Assembly (NCBI RefSeq): GCF_021504595.1
Contig: NZ_JACSGT010000001.1
Span: 868,001-932,000, forward strand
Origin: Chryseobacterium indicum
Lineage (GTDB): Bacteria; Bacteroidota; Bacteroidia; Flavobacteriales; Weeksellaceae
DNA: 64,000 nt
Direction of reading: 5' to 3'
In this document: piece after piece, positions 17,244-24,859 of the stretch
Layout: every line of letters starts with the position of its first letter
Position numbering within the stretch: position 1 is the stretch's first letter
Position numbers and translations under genes: made by a program
The notes under the pieces: generated by a model
The model's database searches: none
Seen by the model: only the letters and a program-made list of their open reading frames with translations
Told to the model about the DNA's origin: nothing

Positions 17244-18854
17244 ATGAAAAAACTCATCATTATTGCTCTGTGCAATATTCCATTCCTTGCCTTCGCACAA
17301 AAGCCCGTTTTTGCAGAGGCAAAATTAAAGTCGGTTACTTTATACGAGCAGTCTGCAGAACTGTACAGCAATACTACGTTTAAAATTCCGAAAGGAAGCT
17401 CCGAAGTCGTCATTACCAATATCGCACAGAACATTGATGAGAGTACCATAAAAATAGGTTCGAAATCTAAAGTTTCGGTTCTTACCTATCGGTTCACAAC
17501 AGATGAAAGTATTTATAAAGTAGAACTGGATAAAAGAAATCCCCAACATAAAATTGTTATGGACAGCATTTCTCTTGTGGAGAAAAAATTAAAGGATCTG
17601 GACTTTCAAAGAGCAGCATTGTCTAACAGTATCGGTATTCTGGATAAAAATCAAACCATTAATGCAGGTTCTACCTCATATTCTAAAGAACTTGAAAAAT
17701 TAATTGATTACTATCAGAAAAAAAGAACAGACCTTAGCATACAGTTGGATCAGGCTGAAACTTCATATACTCTTTTTACTCAAAAGCTTGATAAACTAAG
17801 AAGCAGATTTGATCTCAATAACCAGGAATTGGAAAAATATCCGAAAGGAAAACTAATTCTGCAGGTTTCCAGCGATAGCTCAGAGGATGTTAATTTAGAC
17901 ATCAAGTACAGCATCCGGGACGCTTTTTGGAAACCTTACTACGATGTGTTGATTCCTGATATTAATTCTAAAGCACAGCTGCTGTACAAGGCAATGGTTA
18001 GACAGAATTCAGGACTGGACTGGAAGAATGTGGAGCTGCATCTGGTTTCCGGATATCCTAATGTTAAAAAAACAATTCCTTCTTTATCGGAGTGGAGTTT
18101 GTTTTATCAGGAACCTTTAATTGCTTCTGCACAGGGAATCAAAATAAATCAGGCAGAAAACTATAATTCGGGAAGAACATCTTCTGTGGCAGAAGTAAAT
18201 ATAGCAGAAGTTGCTGTTCTTGGATCCAATGTTTCCAGAAATCAGCTGAATGTCGCTTACGATCTCAAAGATCTTTATACTATTTTATCAAATAATCAGG
18301 ATAACAGCATCAATCTGGACCGTACAGAAATTCCTGCGACATATACTTATTATTCAGTTCCTAAAGTGGATAGAACAGTTTATCTGATTGCAGAACTAGA
18401 TAATCTCGATAAATACAACCTTATTAATGCGGAAGCGAATGTTATTTTCGAAAATACCAATGTCGGAAAAACTACGCTTAATGCAGAAAACACGGATACT
18501 AAACTCCTGCTGACACTGGGCGATGATAAAAGGATAAGTGCTAAAAGAGAGATGATTAAAGATAAAACCATGGAAAAGAGTATTTCCTCTTCTAATAAGG
18601 AACAGCAGTTTGCCTATCAGTTTACCATCCGAAATAATAAAAGTGAAAAAGTAAAACTCAGAATTAAAGACCGAATTCCGGTGTCACAGGATAAGCAGAT
18701 CATCATTACGCTTGTTAACAAAGGCGGTGCATCTTACAATGAAGAAACGGGAGAACTTATCTGGGAGATAACTTTAAATGCCAATGAAACAAAAAAGATG
18801 GAATTTTCCTTTAAAGTGAATTCACTCAAAAATAGAGTGGTTTTGGGACTTTAA
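17244..18854 (+). CDS. DUF4139/MuiA-like secreted protein
   Basis: 536 residues with signal peptide ..NIPFLAFAQ. The N-terminal part (20-105) matches DUF4140 (VTLYEQSAELYSNTTFKIPKGSSEVVI), a coiled coil covers about 110-190, and DUF4139 fills the rest (YDVLIPDINSKAQLLYKAMV, VHL-like SGYPN, FAYQFTIRNNKSEKVKLRI). The family is called mucoidy inhibitor MuiA, but its molecular role is poorly known. The start lies 13 bases after the VWA lipoprotein, so the two are co-transcribed. Confidence 0.88.
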   Translation: MKKLIIIALCNIPFLAFAQKPVFAEAKLKSVTLYEQSAELYSNTTFKIPKGSSEVVITNIAQNIDESTIKIGSKSKVSVLTYRFTTDESIYKVELDKRNPQHKIVMDSISLVEKKLKDLDFQRAALSNSIGILDKNQTINAGSTSYSKELEKLIDYYQKKRTDLSIQLDQAETSYTLFTQKLDKLRSRFDLNNQELEKYPKGKLILQVSSDSSEDVNLDIKYSIRDAFWKPYYDVLIPDINSKAQLLYKAMVRQNSGLDWKNVELHLVSGYPNVKKTIPSLSEWSLFYQEPLIASAQGIKINQAENYNSGRTSSVAEVNIAEVAVLGSNVSRNQLNVAYDLKDLYTILSNNQDNSINLDRTEIPATYTYYSVPKVDRTVYLIAELDNLDKYNLINAEANVIFENTNVGKTTLNAENTDTKLLLTLGDDKRISAKREMIKDKTMEKSISSSNKEQQFAYQFTIRNNKSEKVKLRIKDRIPVSQDKQIIITLVNKGGASYNEETGELIWEITLNANETKKMEFSFKVNSLKNRVVLGL

Positions 18855-18945
18855 TGGATGAAAATAAAATGAAATAGAGCAAAATAGTAAATTAAAGTTA
18901 GTGTTAACAGGCATTTTCAAAGGATGTCTGTTTTTATTTTAAATA

Positions 18946-18990
18946 AACTTTCAAAAATTATTGAAAGTTCGAAAATTATTATTACATTTG
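18946..18990 (+). promoter_or_regulatory. GbsR-type operator and promoter of the regulator gene
   Basis: Perfect inverted repeat AACTTTCAA-n6-TTGAAAGTT (18946-18969). TTG at 18961-18963 can serve as -33 and TACATTTG at 18983-18990 as -7 (19-base spacer), so the operator covers the -33 box. Near-identical palindromes recur at 19593 and 20034. Repression by the adjacent GbsR/MarR protein is inferred. Confidence 0.7.
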
Positions 18991-19015
18991 TATCAGGAAC
19001 TAAAAGTAAAACAAA

Positions 19016-19519
19016 ATGCAACTTTCAGAAGCTAAAGAAAAATACATTCAGACTTGGGGTACATTTGCCACCAATTGGGGCATTAACCGTACGATGGCAC
19101 AGGTTCATGCTTTGCTTTTGGCAAGTGGTAAAGCGCTTTCTACCGATGAGGTGATGGAGCAGCTTGAAATTTCAAGAGGAAATGCCAATATGAATCTCCG
19201 TGCGCTGATGGATTGGGGAATTGTAAGAAAAGAATTTGTAAAAGGCGACCGTAAGGAATATTTTGTGGCAGAAAAAGACGTCTGGTTTTTATTCAAGCAG
19301 ATTACCAAAGAAAGAAGAAAAAGAGAGATTGAGCCTGTTATTTCGTTTCTGGAAGAACTGAAAAATATTGAAGATAAAGATTCTGACGAAGCGAAAGAGT
19401 TCATTAAATTAATGGACGATTTTAGTTCTGTAACGGGGAAAATAAACAATATCATGGATCTCGCGATAAAAAGCGACGATCATTGGCTGGTTGGGAAGAT
19501 TACGAATTTACTGAAGTAA
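19016..19519 (+). CDS. GbsR/MarR family transcriptional regulator
   Basis: 167 residues. The start QLSEAKEKYIQTWGTFATNWGINRTMAQVHALLLASGKALSTDEVMEQL and the winged-helix segment SRGNANMNLRALMDWGIVRKEF are typical of the GbsR branch. The C-terminal part is a dimerising helix pair. A palindrome overlapping its own promoter, and copies before the next two genes, suggest it represses itself and the membrane-protein cluster that follows. Confidence 0.9.
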   Translation: MQLSEAKEKYIQTWGTFATNWGINRTMAQVHALLLASGKALSTDEVMEQLEISRGNANMNLRALMDWGIVRKEFVKGDRKEYFVAEKDVWFLFKQITKERRKREIEPVISFLEELKNIEDKDSDEAKEFIKLMDDFSSVTGKINNIMDLAIKSDDHWLVGKITNLLK

Positions 19520-19589
19520 TCGTTTGTTATTCTGAACGAAACGAACAGGAAGAATATAAAAGGGAAATTTTCCTTTTTTATTTCAAATA

Positions 19590-19613
19590 AACTTTCAAAA
19601 ATTATTGAAAATA
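19590..19613 (+). promoter_or_regulatory. Second copy of the GbsR-type operator
   Basis: TTTCAAAAATTATTGAAA at 19593-19610, identical in its 18-base core to the copy at 18949-18966, 26 bases before the next ATG. Confidence 0.65.
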
Positions 19614-19636
19614 TAATAATAATAAAAACTCAAAAC

Positions 19637-20017
19637 ATGAAACGTAAAATATTAATAGGAGAAGCAATAGTTCAGACAGTCATTAGCCTTGTATTTTTTT
19701 CGTATGCTATCGCTGATTATTTCGAAAAAACATCCGGAACAGAATTTTTTATTGCACTTTTTTATATTGGTATTTCAAATCTGATAGGATTTTTATTGAG
19801 GGTTTCACTTAGCAAAAGCAAATTTCACCGGTACTATTTTTTTTGTGTCTTGTTATTTTTCCAGTTATTATTTGTTGCGGTTTTATTATTCAACGATTCT
19901 AAAATTGAGTATGTTCTTTATTTCATGGGCATCGGAGGCGTACTTTTTAATATTTATTATCTGATCTATGGCTTTTATAATGTTAAAACGATGCAACAGA
20001 ATAAAACGGAAAAATAA
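19637..20017 (+). CDS. Small four-helix membrane protein
   Basis: 126 residues with four hydrophobic segments at about 10-27, 37-57, 64-88 and 94-115. No known family. Its layout matches the proteins at 20901 and 21282 (same length, similar second helix followed by a basic loop), which suggests tandem duplication and divergence. Preceded by a GbsR-type operator, so probably under the regulator at 19016. Confidence 0.75.
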   Translation: MKRKILIGEAIVQTVISLVFFSYAIADYFEKTSGTEFFIALFYIGISNLIGFLLRVSLSKSKFHRYYFFCVLLFFQLLFVAVLLFNDSKIEYVLYFMGIGGVLFNIYYLIYGFYNVKTMQQNKTEK

Positions 20018-20020
20018 TTT

Positions 20021-20051
20021 TTTTGAAATTAAATTTCAAAATTTATTGAAA
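20021..20051 (+). promoter_or_regulatory. Third GbsR-type operator, with an overlapping second palindrome
   Basis: TTTCAAAATTTATTGAAA at 20034-20051 matches the other two copies at 16 of 18 positions. TTTTGAAATT-a-AATTTCAAAA at 20021-20041 is a second palindrome sharing one arm. It ends 16 bases before the next ATG. Confidence 0.6.
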
Positions 20052-20067
20052 ATATAATATTTATAAA

Positions 20068-20412
20068 ATGTTCAATATTGTTTCATATCTGCTTTTTCTT
20101 TCCATCAGTTCCTACATAACCATTGATGTCGGAAGAAGATGCTACAACGCAGGAAAACATTACCTGAACTATCTTATTCACGATGCAGATCTATGTTTAA
20201 CGATCAACAGGATTCTTTTGGGATGTTATTACCTGATCAATCTAGGGTACATCGCATTAAATCTGACGCATTGGGAAAAAGTAGATTCTATGGAAAAAAT
20301 GTTATCTGTGACGGCAGTCAGAATCGGTTATATCACCTTGATTTTATGTGTGCTGCACTTTATGAACATTTTCGCACTATACTTTTTAAGAAAAAATTTA
20401 ACCATAAAATAA
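20068..20412 (+). CDS. Small membrane protein, paralogue of the next gene
   Basis: 114 residues with three hydrophobic segments (about 3-20, 48-66, 84-107) and a charged loop between them. The segment INRILLGCYYLINLGYIALNL aligns with TNSLFKIGFYLLNLGFALCII of the following protein, and both end with a helix and a basic tail (FLRK / LKGRK). No function recognised. Confidence 0.75.
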   Translation: MFNIVSYLLFLSISSYITIDVGRRCYNAGKHYLNYLIHDADLCLTINRILLGCYYLINLGYIALNLTHWEKVDSMEKMLSVTAVRIGYITLILCVLHFMNIFALYFLRKNLTIK

Positions 20413-20419
20413 TAAAACT

Positions 20420-20821
20420 ATGAATGCAACAGCTCTCACCACAACGTACAATTTTCAGGCATACATGATCTATCTGCCAATTGTAATCCTTCTTACTGTG
20501 CTGGTTTCCCAGTTCCTATTCAAAAATTCCAAAGCGTTTATGATTGATATTTTTCATCAGAAAGAAGACATTGCAATGGCAACCAACTCTTTATTCAAGA
20601 TCGGTTTTTACCTCTTAAATCTCGGTTTTGCCCTTTGTATCATTGAATTTTTTCAAATTGAAACCATTGAAAGACTGGTTGTTGCTTTAAGCGAAAAAAT
20701 CGGAGGATTTTCCATCTACCTCGGAGTAATGATGCTTCTGAACCTGCTTCTTTTCCTGAAAGGTCGTAAACACGCCATGAACAAAGATAAAATCATCAAA
20801 AATGAAAACACTGCTATTTAA
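20420..20821 (+). CDS. Small membrane protein, paralogue of the preceding gene
   Basis: 133 residues with hydrophobic segments at about 15-33, 60-80 and 94-113 and a basic tail. It starts 7 bases after the previous stop. The similarity to the preceding protein is described there; the two may form a heteromer. No family recognised. Confidence 0.75.
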   Translation: MNATALTTTYNFQAYMIYLPIVILLTVLVSQFLFKNSKAFMIDIFHQKEDIAMATNSLFKIGFYLLNLGFALCIIEFFQIETIERLVVALSEKIGGFSIYLGVMMLLNLLLFLKGRKHAMNKDKIIKNENTAI

Positions 20822-20900
20822 AATCTGGATGTATTTCACCTTCAAAATCCAGAAAAAGAGAACAAGAGGAGATTTTTTGAACCTTTAAAATTTAATAACC

Positions 20901-21269
20901 ATGAAAACTTCTATTAAAAACGACTTTTACATTCAACTTTCATTCCTTGTAATCGGACTTATTTTGATATTCTTAGGAATTGTTGTTTTTGAAAATGCTA
21001 CTGTTTTTCTTTTTTATTTCATAGTGGGAATACCTCAATTGATTAGTTTTATCAGCAGAGCCTTTCAGAAAACAAAGAAATCATGGCTGTTTATTGTCTA
21101 CGGAATTTTTATAATGCCTGTTTGGATTTCATGGCTGATTATTTTGGCTTTTAATAATAATAATGATGTCACCAATTTTTTCGGATATATTTTAATCGCA
21201 TCAGTGTTTTACAGTCCGGTACTGGCAATCCTCTACATTATAGATTGTTATAAAAATTATGAATATTAA
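20901..21269 (+). CDS. Small four-helix membrane protein
   Basis: 122 residues with four hydrophobic segments (about 9-29, 33-52, 60-83, 92-116). Similar in length and pattern to the proteins at 19637 and 21282. Unknown function. Confidence 0.72.
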   Translation: MKTSIKNDFYIQLSFLVIGLILIFLGIVVFENATVFLFYFIVGIPQLISFISRAFQKTKKSWLFIVYGIFIMPVWISWLIILAFNNNNDVTNFFGYILIASVFYSPVLAILYIIDCYKNYEY

Positions 21270-21281
21270 AAAAACAGAATC

Positions 21282-21698
21282 ATGAAAACTATTCTTACAT
21301 ATGATCTCAGAATCCAGCAATCGCTAATCTTACTGTTTCTTGCAACAATTCTTGCAGCAATAATTACAAAACAGGAATTTTTAGGAGTAGTAATAATAGT
21401 TGAATTTTTCCTGATAGCCGTTGCACAATATTCTCTGAATATTATCAAGGCTTTCAGTAACAAATATGTAAAAACAGATTCCAGAAAAGTATATGTTTTT
21501 ATTTCAACCTATGTTGTAATCGGTTTTTTTATCCTGATTTTATCATCATTATTCAAGTTTGAGGACCCTGAACAAAACCTGAAAAATATTTTTGAATTAA
21601 TGGTAATGTCCTGGATATTTCTTTCACCCATTCTTATTATTCAGTCTTTAATGATTAGTTTTTTTGATGCTAAAAATAATTTAAACGAACAACCATGA
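21282..21698 (+). CDS. Small four-helix membrane protein
   Basis: 138 residues with four hydrophobic segments (about 11-28, 32-50, 68-90, 104-128). The third of the related membrane proteins in this cluster. Its stop overlaps the ATG of the next gene (ATGA), so it is co-translated with the DCC-type protein. Confidence 0.75.
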   Translation: MKTILTYDLRIQQSLILLFLATILAAIITKQEFLGVVIIVEFFLIAVAQYSLNIIKAFSNKYVKTDSRKVYVFISTYVVIGFFILILSSLFKFEDPEQNLKNIFELMVMSWIFLSPILIIQSLMISFFDAKNNLNEQP

Positions 21699-22507
21699 AA
21701 ACCCTCAAAAACCACATCCTCATTTACGACAACGAATGTCCCATGTGCAACATCTATTCAAAAGGCTTCATCAAATGCGGAATGCTCGATGAAAATGGAA
21801 GAGAAGCTTTTACAGATCTGAGTTTCGAAAATAATGACATCATTGATTTCAACCGCGCAAAAAACGAAATCGCTTTAGTCGATCACGAAAAAAATACAGT
21901 GATTTACGGTTTAGAAAGTCTTTTGTTAATCATAGGAAATTCATTTCCAAAGCTTGAAAAAATTGCGAGGATTCAGCCTTTATTTTGGTTTTTCAAGAAG
22001 ATGTATTCCTTCGTTTCTTATAACCGAAAACAAATCATCCCTTCGAAAAACGACGATACGGAAAAAGCTTGTGTTCCGGATTTCAATCTAAAATACAGAT
22101 TGGCTTACATCGCTTTTGTGTTCATTTTTTCAGGATATATTTTAAGCATATTTTCACCTAAATTGGGATTAAATCTTACTCAGAATTTTTGGAGAGAATT
22201 TGCGATCTGCTGCGGACAAATCGTTTGGCAGACTTTAGTTTTAAAAATTTATTTAAAAGAGAAAATCTGGAATTATTTAGGAAATATGATGACGGTTTCC
22301 TTAATCGGAACATTGCTTCTGATTCCTGCTTTATTTCTTAATCTCAATGCAAATACATCAGTTATCTACTTCGGAATTGTAGTTTTTGTCATGTTTTCAG
22401 AACATCTCAGAAGAAGCAGAATTTTAAAATTAAACCTTTTTCCGACAATTTCGTGGACCGTTTTCCGAATAACTGTTTTAGCAATTTTAATCTGGATGAA
22501 TCTTTAA
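21695..22507 (+). CDS. DUF393 (DCC family thiol-disulfide oxidoreductase-like) membrane protein
   Basis: 270 residues. The N-terminal 120 residues form a DUF393 domain: YDNECPMCN with Cys15 and Cys18 in a C-x-x-C arrangement, the thioredoxin-like signature of the family. The rest holds five or so membrane helices (about 137-155, 168-185, 198-218, 222-240, 250-268). Possibly a membrane-bound redox protein. It overlaps the preceding gene by 4 bases. Confidence 0.85.
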   Translation: MKTLKNHILIYDNECPMCNIYSKGFIKCGMLDENGREAFTDLSFENNDIIDFNRAKNEIALVDHEKNTVIYGLESLLLIIGNSFPKLEKIARIQPLFWFFKKMYSFVSYNRKQIIPSKNDDTEKACVPDFNLKYRLAYIAFVFIFSGYILSIFSPKLGLNLTQNFWREFAICCGQIVWQTLVLKIYLKEKIWNYLGNMMTVSLIGTLLLIPALFLNLNANTSVIYFGIVVFVMFSEHLRRSRILKLNLFPTISWTVFRITVLAILIWMNL

Positions 22508-22531
22508 AAACTAAAAAAAATACTTTTTAAA

Positions 22532-23017
22532 ATGTCAACAATCTATTTAGATACCATCATCAAATCCGACATTCAAAACGTTTTTGATCTTGCGAGAGAC
22601 ATCGATCTGCATCAGAAATCAACTTTTAAAACAGGTGAAAAAGCAATTGCAGGACGAACTTCAGGACTCATCGAAGAAGGCGAAACGGTAACCTGGAGAG
22701 CAAAACATTTAGGATTCTGTCAAACCTTGACTACAAAAATTATCAGCATGAAGAAGCCTTATCATTTTACAGACATCATGTTGCAGGGTACTTTCAAATC
22801 CATGAAACATCAGCACATTTTCAGACAGGAAGGTAAAAACACAATCATGACAGATATCTTCGAATTTCATTCTCCTTTCGGAATCATCGGAAAAATTTTT
22901 GATGCTCTGTTTCTTAAAAATTACATGAAAAGCTTTCTTTTAGAGAGAAATAAATTGATAAAAACTGTTGCAGAAAATAAGCAGAAGCGCGAGCGAAGCG
23001 AGCGTCAAAACGTTTAG
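22532..23017 (+). CDS. SRPBCC family ligand-binding protein
   Basis: 161 residues. IKSDIQNVFDLARDIDLHQKST, the central GETVTWRAKHLGF and YHFTDIMLQGTFKSMKHQHIF are typical of the START-like SRPBCC fold linked to 'cell division inhibitor' annotations. The last dozen residues (QKRERSERQNV) are encoded by a GC-rich repetitive stretch at 22983-23004 and look like an extension read through intergenic sequence. In this cluster it is accompanied by DUF393, DUF2071 and, further down, TIGR01777 proteins, which often occur together in Bacteroidota. Confidence 0.82.
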   Translation: MSTIYLDTIIKSDIQNVFDLARDIDLHQKSTFKTGEKAIAGRTSGLIEEGETVTWRAKHLGFCQTLTTKIISMKKPYHFTDIMLQGTFKSMKHQHIFRQEGKNTIMTDIFEFHSPFGIIGKIFDALFLKNYMKSFLLERNKLIKTVAENKQKRERSERQNV

Positions 23018-23124
23018 TATTAGCAATGTTATACTGAGCTTTAAGTTTATCCTGAGCTTGACGAAAGAAAAAATCTCAATATTTAAATCCATCAACTTTC
23101 AACGAATAACAATCAACCAAAGTC

Positions 23125-23829
23125 ATGAACTTCTTAAAAGCCGAATGGCGAAAACTAGCCATCATCAACTACGAAATCAATCCCGAGATTTTAGAAAAAT
23201 ATCTTCCCAAAGGTACAGAACTTGATTTTTACAAGGGAAAATGCTATGTAAGTGTAGTCGGGTTTATGTTTTTAAATACAAAATTACTCGGACTTCCGAT
23301 TCCTTTTCACAGAAATTTCGAAGAAGTAAATTTAAGATTTTATGTAAAGAAAAAAGAAGGAACAGAATGGAAGAGAGGAGTGGTTTTCATCAAAGAAATA
23401 GTCCCAAAACCTGCTTTAAGTTTTGTCGCAAACTCTTTTTACAAAGAACATTACGAAACAATGCCCATGAAAAATATACTGCATGAAGAAAACGGAGAGT
23501 TGTTAATAAAATATTCATGGAAAGACAAAATCTGGCATTCCATAGAAATCACGGCAGAAAATCAGCCTTTAAAAATGGAAGCGAATTCAGAGTTTGAATT
23601 CATCACAGAACATTATTACGGTTTCACAAAAAAAGAAAATAAAACATCAGAATATCAAGTCTGCCATCCGAAATGGGATTATTATTTAATCAAAAACTAT
23701 CAGTTAGAAATAGATTTTCAAAAAGTGTACGGTAATGATTTTGAATGTTTAAATCATAGGAAACCAATTTCTGTAATGCTTGCAGAAGGTTCCGAAGTAG
23801 AAGTGAAGACAAAAAAATATGTGATCTAA
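23125..23829 (+). CDS. DUF2071 (YqjF-like) family protein
   Basis: 234 residues. MNFLKAEWRKLAIINYEINPEILEKYLPKGTELD, then CYVSVVGFMFLNTKLLGLPIPFHRNFEEVNLRFYV and IVPKPALSFVANSFYKEHYE, match DUF2071. Cytoplasmic; biochemical role unknown. It is the last gene of the cluster controlled, probably, by the GbsR regulator. Confidence 0.88.
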   Translation: MNFLKAEWRKLAIINYEINPEILEKYLPKGTELDFYKGKCYVSVVGFMFLNTKLLGLPIPFHRNFEEVNLRFYVKKKEGTEWKRGVVFIKEIVPKPALSFVANSFYKEHYETMPMKNILHEENGELLIKYSWKDKIWHSIEITAENQPLKMEANSEFEFITEHYYGFTKKENKTSEYQVCHPKWDYYLIKNYQLEIDFQKVYGNDFECLNHRKPISVMLAEGSEVEVKTKKYVI

Positions 23830-23904
23830 GCGATCAATAAATTACAAATATCTTTCTTTTACGGCTAAAATCAGTTATATGATAAAAAACACAAAATCAG
23901 AATA

Positions 23905-23951
23905 TTGTCCGAATAAAAATAAATGCTAAATTTGGAGAGTGAATGTTCACT
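23905..23951 (+). promoter_or_regulatory. Promoter and TetR-type operator of the efflux operon
   Basis: TTG at 23905-23907, a 19-base spacer and TAAATTTG at 23927-23934 give a full Bacteroidota promoter. Four bases later the palindrome AGTGAA-TG-TTCACT (23938-23951) covers the expected transcription start, as TetR operators often do. This also decides the start of the next gene: an in-frame ATG at 23923 would lie before the -7 box. Confidence 0.75.
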
Positions 23952-23967
23952 AACTTTAATTATAAGA

Positions 23968-24555
23968 ATGAAATTAGATATTACCAACAGACAGATTGAA
24001 ATTATAAAAGCATCGGGTAAAATATTGATGGAGAAAGGAATTGTGGGTCTTACGACAAAAAATTTAGCTGCTGAAATCGGTTTCTCTGAAAGTGCTCTCT
24101 ACAGACATTTTAAGGATAAAGAGGCAATCATTTCACTCTTAATTCAATATCTGGCAGAAAATATCAACGAAAGATTTACAAAGATTATGAGCTCAGATCT
24201 CAACGGAGAAGAAAAATATCTTGCTGTTTTCGGGAGCCAGTTTCAGTTCTTTAAAGATAATCCTCACTATATTGCGGTTATTCTTTCCGATGGATTGATG
24301 GATAGTTCGGAAGTAATAAAGCAAAGCATAAAAAATTTAATACAGAGAAATTCTAAATTCTTCATAGAACTCATTGAAAACGGAAAACAAAACCATTTCT
24401 TTACCCATAAAATTGATACCGAAGATATGGTTCATATCATGATGGGAACCTTCAGATTACAAATGCTGAAATGGAAAATGGCAGATTTCAGTTTTGATAT
24501 TACCGAAAAAGGAATGAAAACCATGAAAGGCCTATTAACACTTATTAAAAACTAA
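23968..24555 (+). CDS. TetR/AcrR family transcriptional regulator
   Basis: 195 residues from the ATG at 23968. The N-terminal helix-turn-helix is clear: IIKASGKILMEKGIVGLTTKNLAAEIGFSESALYRHFKDKEAI (about 10-55). The C-terminal ligand domain is variable, as usual. It heads an operon encoding a tripartite efflux pump and has a palindrome in its own promoter, so it is probably a substrate-responsive repressor. Confidence 0.92.
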   Translation: MKLDITNRQIEIIKASGKILMEKGIVGLTTKNLAAEIGFSESALYRHFKDKEAIISLLIQYLAENINERFTKIMSSDLNGEEKYLAVFGSQFQFFKDNPHYIAVILSDGLMDSSEVIKQSIKNLIQRNSKFFIELIENGKQNHFFTHKIDTEDMVHIMMGTFRLQMLKWKMADFSFDITEKGMKTMKGLLTLIKN

Positions 24556-24568
24556 AATAAAAAATACA

Positions 24569-24856
24569 ATGAACCTGAAAAAATTACATGAAGAAAGTTC
24601 CGGAGTACAGGCTAAAACAATCTTTTCTGCTTCCGAAGGTAAAGTTATTTCCTTGCAGATCCTGAAGAACAACAGGCTGAAAGAACATATCACAAAAGTT
24701 CCTGCAATGCTTCTGTGTATATCCGGAGAAGCCGTTTATGAAGATGAAAACAACACCAAAATATCTCTGGTTTCCGGTGATTTTACAGAAATAAAACCAG
24801 ATGTAAAACATTGGGTGGATGGTATCGAAAACTGTAATCTGCTTCTTATAAAATAA
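24569..24856 (+). CDS. Small cupin domain protein
   Basis: 95 residues. The second cupin motif is readable (LVSGDFTEIKPDVKHWVDGIENCNLLLI) and the first is weak, lacking a full metal-binding HxH set. Starts 13 bases after the regulator and ends 3 bases before the TolC gene, so it is part of the efflux operon. Could bind a small molecule; enzymatic activity is doubtful. Confidence 0.8.
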   Translation: MNLKKLHEESSGVQAKTIFSASEGKVISLQILKNNRLKEHITKVPAMLLCISGEAVYEDENNTKISLVSGDFTEIKPDVKHWVDGIENCNLLLIK

Positions 24857-24859
24857 CCT

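Noticed and set aside
23923-23967. Upstream ATG for the TetR regulator
   Set aside because: It overlaps the -7 box and lies before the expected transcription start.
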